A DNA stretch of 64,000 nucleotides from Parietichytrium sp. I65-24A (taxonomy: Eukaryota; Sar; Bigyra; Thraustochytrida; Thraustochytriidae), in NCBI GenBank assembly GCA_012862575.1, contig BLSF01000033.1:372001-436000 (forward strand). The letters run 5' to 3'. Shown here one piece after another: positions 17,298 through 28,917 of this stretch. A program made the position numbers and the translations under genes. The notes below the pieces were generated by a model. That model did no database searches. It worked only from the letters and a program-made list of their open reading frames with translations, and was not told where the DNA came from. Position 1 is the first letter of the stretch. Every line of letters starts with the position of its first letter.

Positions 17298-20200
17298 ATG
17301 AGCAAGTACGCGGAGCAGCAGATCTGTGGCGTCAAATCGATATTTTGGTGTGTGGCGACGCTGAACGCAGGTCTCTCGGCGCTCGGCAGAGAAGAAGAGG
17401 CTCTATGGTGAGTTCTCTGCCAGTGAAGGGGCGAGTGAAGCAGCACATGGCGAGGAAGTGTCCTGACGAGACTGGCTTTTACGTTTGTGTACATAGGGTC
17501 GAAGGGAGGACGGGGCGAGATGGAGCTGGCAAGATCGCCTTGGCGCTCAAGGATAGCAAAAGTCTTCGGCAGTTGGGGTAGGCCAAGTATTTCTCGCGCA
17601 GGCATTGGAATTTGAGATGTGGCGTTTTACTGAGCTTTTGTCGTGCTTTGCTGCTGACTAACTTCACGTCCTTTTCGAACAGTCTCCGAGGCATTGATGC
17701 TGGCCCCGAAGGGGCATTTGCAATCGGGCGCGCGTTGGAGCAGAGCGCTGTGCTGGTTTCGTTGAGGTACGCGCAACTTTGGAACTGGGGCACCCCATTT
17801 TTGTGGAAGCTTTTTATTAATAGCAAAATCTTTCGGACTTCGTCACTGACAACATTGTGCCTCCCTTTTAATAGTCTCTGGAACAACAACATTGGCGCCG
17901 AAGGTGCAGCATCGATTGCGCGTATGCTGGAGAAGAACGCTACGTTAACTTCCTTGGAGTACGTGTGACTTTGGCACCGGTTTCCAGAGAGCTTATTTTC
18001 CTTACTTAATTTATTCGTACTCTGTGGCCGACGTTTTCCATACTTATGTGCTTTTCGTTTGATTTTAATTAGTCTCCGACAGAATGACATTGGTGACGAA
18101 GGAACATCATCTATTGGCCTTGCTTTGGAGAAAAATACCAGGCTACTGCTTCTAAAGTATGTTTGAAAATTTTGAAAGTGGTGAACAGAGTCATGTGGCT
18201 GACGATTTTCATGCCTTTTCGGAAATAGTCTTGACTCGATTGGCTCTGGCATTGGAGGAATCAGAGCCATCGGCCGCGCGCTGGAGATGAATACTGCGCT
18301 GACTTCGTTGAGGTGAGTCAGTATGGCACCTGTCTCGTGACATGTTATGACTAACGAGGTTCATTCTTCTTCCTTTCTATATAGTCTCGCTTGGGACTAT
18401 ATAGACGATGAAGGGGGATCAGCGATCGGTCGCGCGTTGGAGAAGAATACCACACTGTCCCAGCTGATGTAGGTGTGAATTAAACGGTATAGTCGGTCTT
18501 GGGAAGAAGTTTTACATTGCTAAAACGTCACGTGCTCTGTGGCTATCTTTTCGGAACAGTCTTGATTGTAATTACATGCGCGCTGAAGGTGTTTCCGCAA
18601 TCGGTCGCGCATTGGAAATGAACACTGCCCTGACTTCTTTATCGTACGTGTGACTTTGACACTTTTTTGCCAAAAACGTTGGTGAAACTCATGCGTAGTG
18701 GCTGACAATATCATATCTTTCCGGATAGTACCGCGTGGAGTCACTTTGGCCTTGAAGGAGCATCAGCAATCAGCCGCGCGTTGGAAAGTAATACTGCGCT
18801 GACTCGGCTGAAGTACGTGTGACTTTGACGACAAAGTCGTTAAAAATATGACACCTTGTGATAGGCGTCGTGCTTTGCGACTGACATTTGATGGCTCTGT
18901 AATAGTCTTTGCGTGAATCTAGTTGAAGACGACGGAGCAATTTCAATTGGACGGGCGTTGGAGAAGAACACTGCGCTGACGTACTTGGAGTAAGTTGACC
19001 TCTGGCACTGATTTGGTTAAAGGCTTCTGGGCCCTACTGCCTCTCTCGTGCTTTGTGGCTGACGATGCTATGTCTTCGAAAATAGTCTAGGGAGGAATGA
19101 ATTCGGGGATGAGGGAGCATCAGCGATCGGCCGCGCGTTGGAGACAAATGCTACGCTGGCGTATTTGGAGTACGTATGGTTTTCTCAAGGATTTGGCACA
19201 ATGTTGTCGCTAGATGCCTCTTCTCTTTTTCGCTGACTTATATCTGTCTTTACAAAACAGTCTCCAGGAAAACAAAATTGGCGATGTTGGGGCATCGGCA
19301 ATCGGTCGCGCGCTAGAAAAGAATACTGCGCTGACTTCGTTGAGGTAAATGTGCCTGTGATTGTGTCTGGCTTCACGGAAAACTAATTTTTTCGTATTTT
19401 GTTGTGACCAAATTTCTAAACGTGTGTTGCAAATAGTTTGTGGAAGAATAGAAGAATCGGCGCTCAAGGAGCATCAGCGATTGGCCGCGCGTTGGAGACA
19501 AATGCTACTCTGACGACGTTGAGGTACGTGTGACTTTGGCTCAGGTTTCGTGGAACCGTCTCGAAGCGGCTAAACTTGCTTATCTCTTGTGGCTGACAAT
19601 TCCTTAGAATGCGGAAATAGTCTTCGGAAGAACGCAATCGACAACGAAGGAGCATCAGCGATTGCTCGCGCCTTAGAGAAGAACACTGTGCTGTCTTCTT
19701 TGGAGTACGTGTTTCACAGACAGCAATCCCGTCTCAGAGTGCATGTTTGGCTTCTTTGTGGCTGACAGTTTCATGTCGTTTGATTTTAAAGGCTCGGAGT
19801 GAACGACATTGGTGCCACGGGAGCATCAGCGATCAGCCTTGCGTTGGAGAAGAACACTGCATTAACATTTTTGAGGTACGTCTGACGTTGGATGAACTTT
19901 GAAAGCTTTAGTATCTTGGTAACTCCTCGCCTGATTTTTATCTGATGATATCAAATATTTTCGGAAATAGTCTATGGAGAAACGAAATCGATGATGAGGG
20001 AGCTTTAGCGATTGCAGGCGCACTGGAGAAGAACACCGTGCTGACTTCATTGAAGTACGTGTGAAGGAATTGCCTTGCTACTTTGTTGAGCTTTCAGCTG
20101 ACGAGTTCATGGTCTGAATTAGTCTTGGAGTGAATTTCATTGGCGATCAAGGAGCACTAGCGATCCGCCGCGCGTTGGAGAAAAACAATACCCTGACTTG

Positions 20201-20379
20201 CTTGGAGTACGCCTTCCTTGACATTTGTTTTGAAACTGTTCAATGCCTTGCTAACCATCTCGGGCTCTGTCGCTCACGATTTCATGTCACTTCGATTTAG
20301 TTTCTATGCGAACGATACTGATTATGAAGGCAGATCAGCGATCGGTAGCGGCTCGGAAAAGGACGCTGCGCTGACTTAG
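17298..20379 (+). CDS. Leucine-rich-repeat protein, one repeat per exon (18 exons)
   Basis: ATG 17298 has an in-frame stop just upstream. Exons: 17298-17407, 17497-17577, 17683-17766, 17875-17958, 18073-18156, 18229-18312, 18385-18468, 18560-18643, 18729-18812, 18906-18989, 19086-19169, 19261-19344, 19437-19523, 19621-19704, 19792-19875, 19971-20054, 20123-20206, 20301-20379. They total 1,533 nt and stay in frame, giving 510 residues. Every intron is phase 2, 68-114 nt, with a donor like GTACGTG, a branch-like GTGGCTGAC and an acceptor like AATAG. Each inner exon is 84 nt (two exceptions of 81 and 87) and encodes one 28-residue ribonuclease-inhibitor-like LRR: SLxxNxIGxEGASAIGRAL followed by EKNTALT. 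A scaffold or ligand-binding role is all the repeats imply; no NACHT, kinase or signal peptide is seen. The TAG lies inside the last repeat. Confidence 0.88.
17497..20300 (+). repeat. Tandem exon-intron units of the LRR gene
   Basis: Not only the 84-nt exons but also the introns are related: most begin GTACGTGTGACTTTGG and contain CTTTGTGGCTGAC before the acceptor. The duplicated unit is thus exon plus intron, about 155-200 bases, repeated some 16 times with divergence. Confidence 0.85.
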
Positions 20380-20545
20380 TTGGAGCATATTTGACTTTGA
20401 CACCGGTTCATAACATCATTCAGTACATCAACTTTTTCCTTGTTCGTTCTTCGCGTTTGACAAGTGTTTTTCCGAGGAGCATCAGCAATCGGTCTCGGGC
20501 ATGAGAAGAACACTGCCCTGACTTGCTTGGAATACGTGTGAATTT
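20380..20545 (+). pseudogene. Decayed LRR exon remnants after the LRR stop codon
   Basis: After the TAG at 20377-20379 the sequence still matches the repeat unit: TTTGACTTTGACACCGGTT is the usual intron start but its donor GT has become CA. Another worn exon runs about 20470-20533 (GAGGAGCATCAGCAATCGG, then GAGAAGAACACTGCCCTGAC), with lost bases, and ends in ATACGTG instead of GTACGTG. These pieces show the array was once longer at its 3' end. Confidence 0.75.
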
Positions 20546-21392
20546 GACACCAGCTTCATGAAAGTATCTAAAACCATGCCAAGCTTTCTCTTTGTTCGTG
20601 GCTGATGTTCCCGCATCTCTTCTTCTCTATCTCCAAAAGCTCAAATTTCTTGGTGCCTCTGTAGGAAGATGTATCGAGACCGAGCCAATTCGAAGCTAAA
20701 GCCGCAAATGAACAACACAGACTCAAGTTGATACATAGAGGATCGCGCGTGTGAGGAAAGAAAAGGATCTAGGCTAGCTTACATGAAAAATAGCAAGAAT
20801 TCTTGACATCCCAAAATCACTTTCTCGCACTCTCTTGCATTATCAAGATCTCGAGTCATGAAGTTGAGGAATTAACTTTCCGACCGGAACCGGCTCACCA
20901 GCATTCTCAAGCTCAGCATTTGTGGGTAGGTCATCGTCTGCTACTGAGTATGAACCTACCGGTACATTGCCGCATTCTTCTCACACTGACCTATAACGTT
21001 CGATTTCAGAAAGAGAGGCCAAGTGTTGTAAACTCGAGGCTGTTGACAGATTACTCGAGATTTGTTTTGTGGTGCACGCCCTGAGCGTCGCAAACGCTTT
21101 TGCAGCCATTAGAGACTCGAAATCCTGTGTCAACAAGTCAGACAGTGACTTGTAAATGCTGGTTGCGGAAAGGAAGTCATACACAATCAATGGCGGGCTG
21201 AGAGTGCCTGGACGCTCTCCGGTCCTGGCCGTGGTTACATAAGTGTCTCTAGGCTGTTGTACCGGTCATAACCGCCTGGCCGCCCAACGGCGGAAAGTCA
21301 CCAAAATTGGAACTGATGATTCTCATCAGACGCCAGACCCCTATCCCAGAAGGCGGCCTCGGAGTGGACTTTTGAAGCAGTGTAAACGAACG
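20546..21392. other. Intergenic region, no supported gene
   Basis: No frame here resembles a known protein. A minus-strand open stretch near 20981-21190 has helical composition but no usable ATG and no recognised family. Confidence 0.45.
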
Positions 21393-21617
21393 ATGAAGCT
21401 TGCGTTTGCAATCTTGTTTGCCGTGACCATGGGCTCGGCAGCGACGGCCCTGGAAAGCGGTCTTCGAGGGGAGGTCAGGCTGTCCCTACAAGGATCTAAA
21501 TCACAGAGAAGAAGGCGCCACCGCCCAGATGTCGGAACAGAAGAAGAGGAGCCAACGATGCATTTCCAGCCTGTCCAAGACGACTCTTTCGCGTCTCCAA
21601 TGGAAAACACTTTTTGA
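21393..21617 (+). CDS. Possible small secreted protein (74 residues)
   Basis: From ATG 21393 the frame reads MKLAFAILFAVTMGSAATA, a good signal peptide with an AxA-type cleavage site, then a basic stretch (KSQRRRRHRP) that could be a processing site, then an acidic short tail ending SPMENTF. I recognise no family. The frame is short, the open stretch extends upstream to 21243 without other features, and codon use cannot decide at this length, so it may be chance. Confidence 0.35.
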   Translation: MKLAFAILFAVTMGSAATALESGLRGEVRLSLQGSKSQRRRRHRPDVGTEEEEPTMHFQPVQDDSFASPMENTF

Positions 21618-21782
21618 TAAAACATGTAAAATCAGCTTCCATAAAACAAGATCGAGTTAAATGCAAGAAATATCGACATTGAATCTCCAGGTTATTACAA
21701 TTCCATACCTCCTATCTTTCAACAAAAGAAAGCGAGAGATCGCAAACCAACTCCCGCCTCATTCCTTCTCCGCGGTCCGCGG

Positions 21783-24700
21783 TTAGGTCGCAGCTAGGAA
21801 GGCCTCCTTAGTTGCCCCGCCATCGCCCGGGGCTGAGTTGGAGCTGTTATATCCAAAAAGAGTTCGCTTGGGTCGTACGTAAGAAAAGCATGGCGCAGAC
21901 TGTGCCATTTCCACGACGGTGTTGACGTTGACATTGACTCCTGTTTCGTCGTCCATCATCGACTCCAAGATTTGCTGTCCTACATTCTTTGCATTGGTTC
22001 TCCATGATTCGTTCTCGGAGAGAGCCTTGTCAATGAGTTCGACGCACTGCTTGTAGAATTTGTTGATATGCTGTGTGACGGCAAAGGGTGGGTAAAAAGT
22101 CAGATACATATTTGCGCTGCGCCTGAACGCGCTTTACGAAATGCTTTTAGCCTCAACTTACGACTGGAAAACTTCCCACTCCCATATCTGAGACACGGCT
22201 TCCCCAGAATCTCTGGTCGAACAGCAGCACTCCAGTTACGATGACAGGTACACCGGACATGATAGCCTCGCCAGTCGTTCCGAGTCCGCCGTGTGCCACG
22301 ATTGCATCGAGTTGAGGGAAGAGCCGTCCGAACGATGCTCCCTTGTCCACAAACAACCTCTTTGCAGTCCTGAAGTCTTCGGCTTTGGCCTCCACGCTCT
22401 CGTTTCTCCCAGGATCGTCGGTGTGGTCACCAATTAAAGCAAAAACACAAACCTCTTCTTTGCATTCCGTAATCATGCGAATTGCAATACGCAAGATGTC
22501 GAGTCGCTCCACCGGCATGGAACTGAATGCAAGGCACACAAGCTTCCGGTTCTCCGCCCTCGCGCATCGGATGAAATCCTCTTGTGCTTCCGACAGTGGC
22601 GGAACACTGTCTCCACGGAGAAATATGTAATTTGTGAGGACTGTCTTGGGGCCCCAATCACTGCAATTCGAATTACAAATAAGTATTCCGTGCTCTCCGA
22701 CACAGCGCAACAAACTTATTCAAGAAGCACATCAACTTACCTCGGACGGCCACCAAATGCATACTCGTTTATAGGCACAATTAGCGGAATATTTTTTTCC
22801 TGTAGCTCGACCCATGTCACACTTTGGAACCCATACAGCAGACTACCCCCAGTGTACCGTCTAATCTTCTCGAGCCCACGACGTTTTCGCATGGCGTTCA
22901 CAGAGATCGTAAATGGGTTATTCTCGGCAATCACTTTAAGGGATGAGAACAGCTCGTGTTTGCTATCCATTCCACGATCAAGTTCAGACATCTTCCTGTA
23001 TGCATCTTCATCCAATGTCACAAGAGGAGGATACTGCTTGGAAGGGATACAAGTCGGTTGTAGAATGAACCCCACTAGCGGAATTTTGAGCGCCTCGCTC
23101 ACCAACATCGCGATCGATGCCGTGGTGAAGCCAAACATTAGATAGTCAGGCTTCATCGTCTTTGCCCAATAGAACAGTGCCGGCTCGGAGTCAAAGAACT
23201 CTGCCTCGCTAAAAGCGAGCATGATATGCTGCATCGCCTCCGACTTTAAGTTCATTGCCCACTTTGAAATTTTGGAGTCGACCCTCTTTTGCGTGTCCCC
23301 TCCGCTTATACGAAAGCGGATCGCTCCGCGATCGAGTTTGCCGCTGTAGGACTTCACATAGTCTCGATAACGCAACTCCGTACAAATCGTGATCATCCAG
23401 TTGTGCTGGTTGGCAAGCCCACGCGCGAGCGCGATGAAAGGCTGAACGTCGCCCCTTGTGCCACGCGTGAATACCATTAAGTGCTTATCGTACTTTGTGG
23501 AGTCGTGCGGTGAGCGGACGGGATACGGCCACGATGCTGGCATGGTGTGCTTGTCGAGGCCCACATGCAAAAAGGTGACCATAGAGGCATCGTCGTTGGT
23601 AATCACGCGCGCAGAAGTGTCGCTCAATACCAGCGCGTGAATTGGCCGTTTGCAGAGATCCTTGACAGTGACTTCAGTCCGGCCCACTTCTTCGTCTTTC
23701 ACCAGACGATGCTTTATATACAGGCGAAATTCGAGCTTCGCCATGAGGGGAATTCGTCCCAAGGATAATGCCTGGTTCCAAGAAACCCCAGAGTTTGGCA
23801 GATGAACGACAGGCCGAGTGGTCTGCAAATGGGTCTGTTCATAGAAAACTTTCACGTAATAGTGGGACTCGCGAAGGCTTGGCCGGCCGGAATCGGGAGG
23901 GTTAACTACCTTGACACACATAAGAACAAGATTGCCGGGTGTGTCGCGTTCCATGTGCTCAGAGTGAATACTGCCAACCGCGTCCGGGGGCGTCATTCCT
24001 GCAGGGAGGGATCTGCGACCTGGTGCGCTAGATTTGCTTCTGACAGGGGAGATAGCGGACTGTACTCGCCCCTGAGCGACAGATACGCCTAGCACCGGTG
24101 GGCTAGCAGGTTTAGACGCTGCCGCCCGACCAGCATGTACCAGGCTATCATCCGTTGTGATGGACCTCGATCCCATCAAATTGTGCGAGCTTTGCTGCTG
24201 CTGGGGAGTTGCTAGACTGCCTTGATTTTGACGAGTTGCGGTTCGCAGCCTCTCCCGGCGGCGCAGGTATTCGGAAGTCAGAGTAGCCCGTGGGCTTCCA
24301 TCAGCACTGCTATCATCTTCCAAGTTATGATGGGATCCTTTGCGAAGCATTTTGCGGAAAACGCTTGGCTTTTTAGTCAGAGGTTTCTGATCAGCTTCAA
24401 GAAGCTTCTGTATGAATCTGCACTCACATTCCTCCGCACTCCTTCCTGGGACCGCGTACATGACAAAATCCCATTCTTCGCCGTACTTGGTGACTGCTGT
24501 GAACAATAGCTCGTCCTCTTCTGCTGACCACGGCGCCATTACGCGTCTGCGCTCGGCTGGTTGAGTTCCTCCCTGCATGGACTGCAGAAACATCGCCTTC
24601 CCTTGCTCCGCTGCGAAAGCCCGGTTATCCACATCTCCTCCCAGCCCCCCTGGCGTCCTGCTTGCAGCGCTGTTGTTCGACGAGGAAGTGGAAGAGGACT

Positions 24701-24986
24701 TGAGTACCGCCTCGGTTGGCGCGCCAAGCGAAGAGAGGGTTGGCGAGAATCTAAACAACGCCTCCTCTGCAAACCCGGCGCTGCCTTGTTCCACACTGAG
24801 GACCATCCCGCGGCGCACCAGCTCGCAGCACACCACCTTTGCCTCTCCAGAGTCTCTGGGACCGGTCAGCGCGCGCAGCAAATCCGCACCGCGAAAGCAT
24901 TGCAGGTAGATATTAAGTCCCAGTTGCACATCACGAACTCTCACGCGGCTCTGCGCCACACGTGCGGCCTCTTCTACAGGGTCCAT
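21783..24986 (-). CDS. DEP-SANT-C2-like-glycosyltransferase (UGT80/Atg26-type GT domain)
   Basis: Three exons: 24986-22741, 22660-22162 and 22070-21783, with introns of 80 and 91 nt (both GTAAGTT donors; acceptors TTGCAG and CACACAG). Frame is kept and gives 1,010 residues. Domains: DEP-like (about 18-82, CFRGADLLRAL), Myb/SANT (about 148-197, APWSAEEDELL with EEWDFV), a serine-rich linker, a C2-like beta domain (about 350-478), then a GT1-family glycosyltransferase (about 500-1000) with TRGTRGDVQPFIALARGL at its start and HGGLGTTGEAIMSGVPV near residue 872. The GT part is close to sterol 3-beta-glucosyltransferases, which attach UDP-glucose to membrane sterols. DEP and C2 would aid membrane binding; the SANT domain is unexplained. 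The sterol substrate is inferred. Confidence 0.85.
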
Positions 24987-25144
24987 TGCACCCGCTCACA
25001 CTAACCAAAAGTCGCTCTCCGGGTCCCCTAGGTGGATTGACGAATTGAGCGAGACCCAGACACCAGGCGTCGCAATCAGGTAAGCAGCAGCTGCTTCAAC
25101 ACCCACACTGCGCCCTTTGCTGCAGCTTAGACCACCAATTGTCT

Positions 25145-25276
25145 GCAGAAGCAGAAGCAGAAGCAGAAGCAGATGCAGAAGCAGAAGCAGATACAACTGA
25201 AAATGGAGATGCAAATGCAGACGCAGACGCAGATGCAGTTGCAGTTGCAGTTGCAGTTGCAGTTGCAGTTGCAGAT
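25145..25276. repeat. Hexanucleotide microsatellites (GCAGAA)n and (GCAGTT)n
   Basis: Two adjacent blocks of six-base units: GCAGAA with GCAGAT variants (about 25145-25192), then GCAGAC/GCAGAT and seven or so GCAGTT units (about 25219-25272). They lie upstream of the glycosyltransferase gene. The plus strand is open across them, but the product would be only Ala-Glu/Ala-Asp/Ala-Val dipeptides with no ordinary sequence around it, so I do not call a gene. Confidence 0.9.
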
Positions 25277-26575
25277 GTAAGCAACCGTGAGAAAGTTTCG
25301 AAGATAAGAAACAGATTGGTGACTGCCGTTGCAGGGAAGTGCGTGTTCCCGCTGTCCTTCTCCTATGCGCGATCCCAACGCGCCTCCTCGACCTCTTAAC
25401 AAACTTTGTCTTTTCCACCGCGTGCTCACTCTGTCTCTACTCGCCCGCACTTGTTCTCTCTTTTCTCTCTCTCTCTTCTCTCTCTCTGGAACTGTGGCAC
25501 TCTCACCGCTCACCGGTACCGGTACTTTACTGGGTACTGTATCCATTAATCAACTATATAGCGACGCGATAGCTGGATATGTAGAGGTGAGAGAAGCAGC
25601 GAAAGATGTTGTGAAAAGTGAGTACCTTCATTGTTGAGAGATGTTGAGAGTTTTGATGATTGTTTGTTGTTTGTTGTTTGCTGCGCGTGGCGGACGCGTG
25701 GCTGAAGGAGGCGAGAACTCGACGCTCTAATGAATTTGTGTTTATCTTTATGCTTTTACATGTGTATTTCTTCTGAACTGAGAGTTCTGAACTCCAGACA
25801 TCGCTTCCACTCTTACACACTTTCACTCTTCAATGCCATCTTGTTCGTGAATTGATTTCGATTTGAACATTTTGACAACCAACATTCACACTCGCACTGT
25901 CTGCTATTCTTGTCTATGGTCAGTGAGTGGCATCTGTGGCATCAACGAGATCGGCCAGCGTTGGACAGTGCATACAGTCGCAGATAGACAGAGAGACAAA
26001 GAGGTGAAAGGATGAGGATGAGGTTGATGGGCCACTCTTCCCTTCCTCGATCGTTCATTGTCTTTGGCAGTCGTTGAAACTGGAGCGAACGGAACAAGGC
26101 TTGGGCGGGTGGCTGTCAGGAATGACACGCGTGGAGCACAAGCCGTGAAATACTTGTTTTCGGTTCAGATCACGCGTTCACCGTGTTCACTGTTGCACGT
26201 GAATACAACATTTCAGAAGGCCACCTGAACCGCACTGCGCGTGTTCTCATAGCATCCAAACAGTGCGTCATTCGGTACCATTGCTCACATAAGCTGATCA
26301 TAAATAAGACTCTGTCGCTTTTTATGCCGTGCGAATATTATCAACGGGGCTTCAAAAATTTCTGAATCCTGAATTCTGAATCCTCGATCTATCCAGATGA
26401 GTCGAGGACCACGACTGAGAGAGAGTAAGAAAGAAAGAAAGAAAGAGTGCGCGCTAGACTGCGAGATTCGTTGGTGTGAGTGCGGACTCTGGAGAGACTG
26501 CGAGTTCGGACGCTCCATTTCCGTCCCGCGGCGCTGAACGAGAGGGGAAAAGAGGTTGTTCACAGAGGTGAGGAG
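25277..26575. other. Intergenic region, no supported gene
   Basis: Contains a CT-rich stretch (about 25440-25490), an ACCGGTACCGGTAC motif (25511-25526), a CTGAATTC-type repeat (26361-26386) and a GA/GAAA-rich stretch (26416-26446) that leads into the next gene's 5' region. No coding frame is supported. Confidence 0.5.
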
Positions 26576-27842
26576 ATGGCGCTGCCGTGTAAGTGACTGC
26601 TTGGCAACTCTGCGAGCGTTGTGTGGGCCTGCACTGGGGGAGTGTCTGACGCTGGGGATTTGGCGAGTAGACAGGCTTTTCGGAGGATGCGATAACGCTT
26701 TTGTGAGAAAGAGTGTGCTGGAGAGGCTGCCAGATATTCTCGAGAGCGTCATTGACAAAGGCGGCTTGGACGTAGAGGCCAGGGTCCAGGTGTCCCAGCT
26801 TGCCGCGGAGATCCGCGAGGGCAGGCACCAAGTGCTGTCAATCGATGGATCGGACGGTGGCCCAGATTGGACTAGCTTCTGCGTCCCACGGCTGAGGATG
26901 TCCAGTATGCAGGTCGACTGGTGGTTTTTAGAAAACTATGCGTACAGATTGTTGATGCGATTTTGTCGCTATTTTGAAAATAAGCAAGATCCGTTCGCTG
27001 CGCACAAACGTGAGGCTTTGGACTCGGGCTTAAAAGCTCTGATCAGTGCTGGTGAAGGCTCCGCGTCCTTCTCCTCTTTCCACGCCTTAGTCACCAACGC
27101 TCTTTGGGGAAATCAAGTAGACTTGTCGTTCTCCTCAGGCAAAGTTCAAGAAACACAGTCCGACAAGCACCAGGCATTGGATATGTCTGAGCTCTGTTGG
27201 CAGAGCGTGTTCGAGCCTTTCACCAATGGCCAGCGTTCAAACCCTGTAGTTGTGTACATTCTCGACAATTGCGGAGCAGAGCTGCTCAACGACCTTCTCT
27301 TCATCCACTGGTTCCTGAAGCACTTTCCAGGCGCCAAGTGTCAGATTCACGCAAAAGCCTATCCTGTATTTGTTAGCGACGCAATTGAGGTGGATGTTGT
27401 GCAACACATTAAGGCCTTGGCTACACAGGAGAGTGGGGACTTTGTCAAAATTTCAGAGGACCTTGACAAATCATTGAGCAATGGCGAGTTAACAGTTTCA
27501 AGCCACGCGTTCTACAACAGCCCTTTACCATTTTGGGATGCCCCACAAGAACTCCGACAGGAGTACGCTGCTGCAAGCTTGGTCATCACCAAGGGCGATG
27601 CGAACTATCGGCGACTGATCGAAGACCGCATGTTTCCACATCGCACGGAGTTCCAGGACCTGATGAAATATTGGCAGCCTGCATCGTTACTCTCCATCCG
27701 AACGTGCAAGTCCCCGCCAGCAGTCGGTATTTCAAGGGAAACGCTCACCAACATACCTAGCCAAGACTGGCTAGTGAACGGGAAAACAGGGTTGGTGTCA
27801 TTCTATTCGCCACAAACAGCGCCAACGGCGAAGACAGACTAG
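26576..27842 (+). CDS. DUF89/ARMT1-type metal-dependent damage-control phosphatase
   Basis: The body frame has no ATG at its start, but a 13-nt first exon (26576-26588, MALP plus one base) with a GTAAGTG donor joins in frame over an 82-nt intron to 26671-27842. The result is 394 residues beginning MALPYRLFGGCDNAF, which matches the N-terminal pattern of the family. Metal and catalytic motifs are present: ILDNCGAELLNDLL (Asp203, Asn204), AKAYPVFVSDA and GDANYRRL (Asp314). The family removes phosphate from damaged or excess sugar phosphates such as fructose-1-phosphate with Co2+/Mn2+-like metals; the human member was also proposed as a carboxyl methyltransferase. No targeting signal is seen. 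The first exon is a prediction; the family call is secure. Confidence 0.85.
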
Positions 27843-28917
27843 CTACTAGAAGCTACAAGAGATTTTAAAATCTACGAAAGCTCTTTCATTGACCATGCAA
27901 TGGACCGGAAAAAAACAAGACATCACTTGGCAGTATAAATTTCTGGCCTAGTACCGCTTTGATACGTTCGCACATGGCGAATCAGGCGCAGACTCGGAAC
28001 CCGTATCATCATCGGACAAACACCAAGATGGCGAGCCGTCGAGACCGGAGACTGTTCTGATCCGTGGTCCTGACACCCCTCGAAGCGTCGAACGACCCAT
28101 CCTTGCCGCCGTTACCCTCGACAATAAAAATTAAAGCACCAAGACTCATCCCCATTTGCTTCTTCCGAGTATTTCCGAGTCAGCCGTTTCTCATTCCCAT
28201 CGCCGCGATCCCTGGTACGGGTACTCACAGTCAGTACTCAATAGTTTGCCACGGACTCTCAGTCAATGTTGTCCATATGCGTCCATGTGATCGATGCAGT
28301 CTATGTAGTCCATGGCATTCACATTCATGACTTTCACAGTTCGACTCCTCTTGCACTAGAGCGGCTCCATTCGCCTCCTATCATTTTAATTTAATACCTG
28401 TTACCGGTACGAGACCTCCTACCGGCAGCATACCATATACTGCCTCTAACGGCACTACGCTGAAGACTACAAGCTCCGTAAGCTTCGTAAGGCCCCACGT
28501 AAGACCTAGTCGTTGTCGGTAGCCGTTGGTAGGCCCGTCCATGCCCGTCCCAACACTTCCCATCTCGTCTCTCTCACATACTATGTTCATAGTATGACTG
28601 ACTGCGTTTACTGTGTTTACTGTGTTTACCACTTTCGTTTGTGTCCTCCTCATTCAGCGAACAGTACTCAGTACTAGCACAGGTACTGACTGCGAGTACA
28701 CCCTCTAACTAGACAGAGTGCACATGTCCGCTGAGACACAGAGTACTCGCAGGTGGCAGGTGCGCAGACCTTAAGGGACGCGGGGAGACAGAGTAAGAGA
28801 GAGGGAGTCCAGGTCAGCGGAAGCGAAAGGAGAACGAGGGAGGGAGAGAGAGCTTGGAGAAGTTGGAGACGGGAGAGGTAAAGCGAGGACTTGCGCAGAG
28901 TCCGGAAGGGCTTGGCG
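27843..28917. other. Intergenic region, no supported gene
   Basis: Includes several AGTACT/GGTAC palindromes (28218, 28397, 28665), a triple TACTGTGTT repeat (about 28608-28630) and a GA-rich leader (28790-28885) before the next gene. No coding frame is supported. Confidence 0.5.

Noticed and set aside
20981-21190. Minus-strand open frame with helical composition
   Set aside because: No proper start codon, no recognised family and no splice partner found.
25139-25399. Open frame coding Ala-Glu and Ala-Val dipeptide repeats
   Set aside because: It is a hexanucleotide microsatellite that is open by chance; no conserved sequence on either side.
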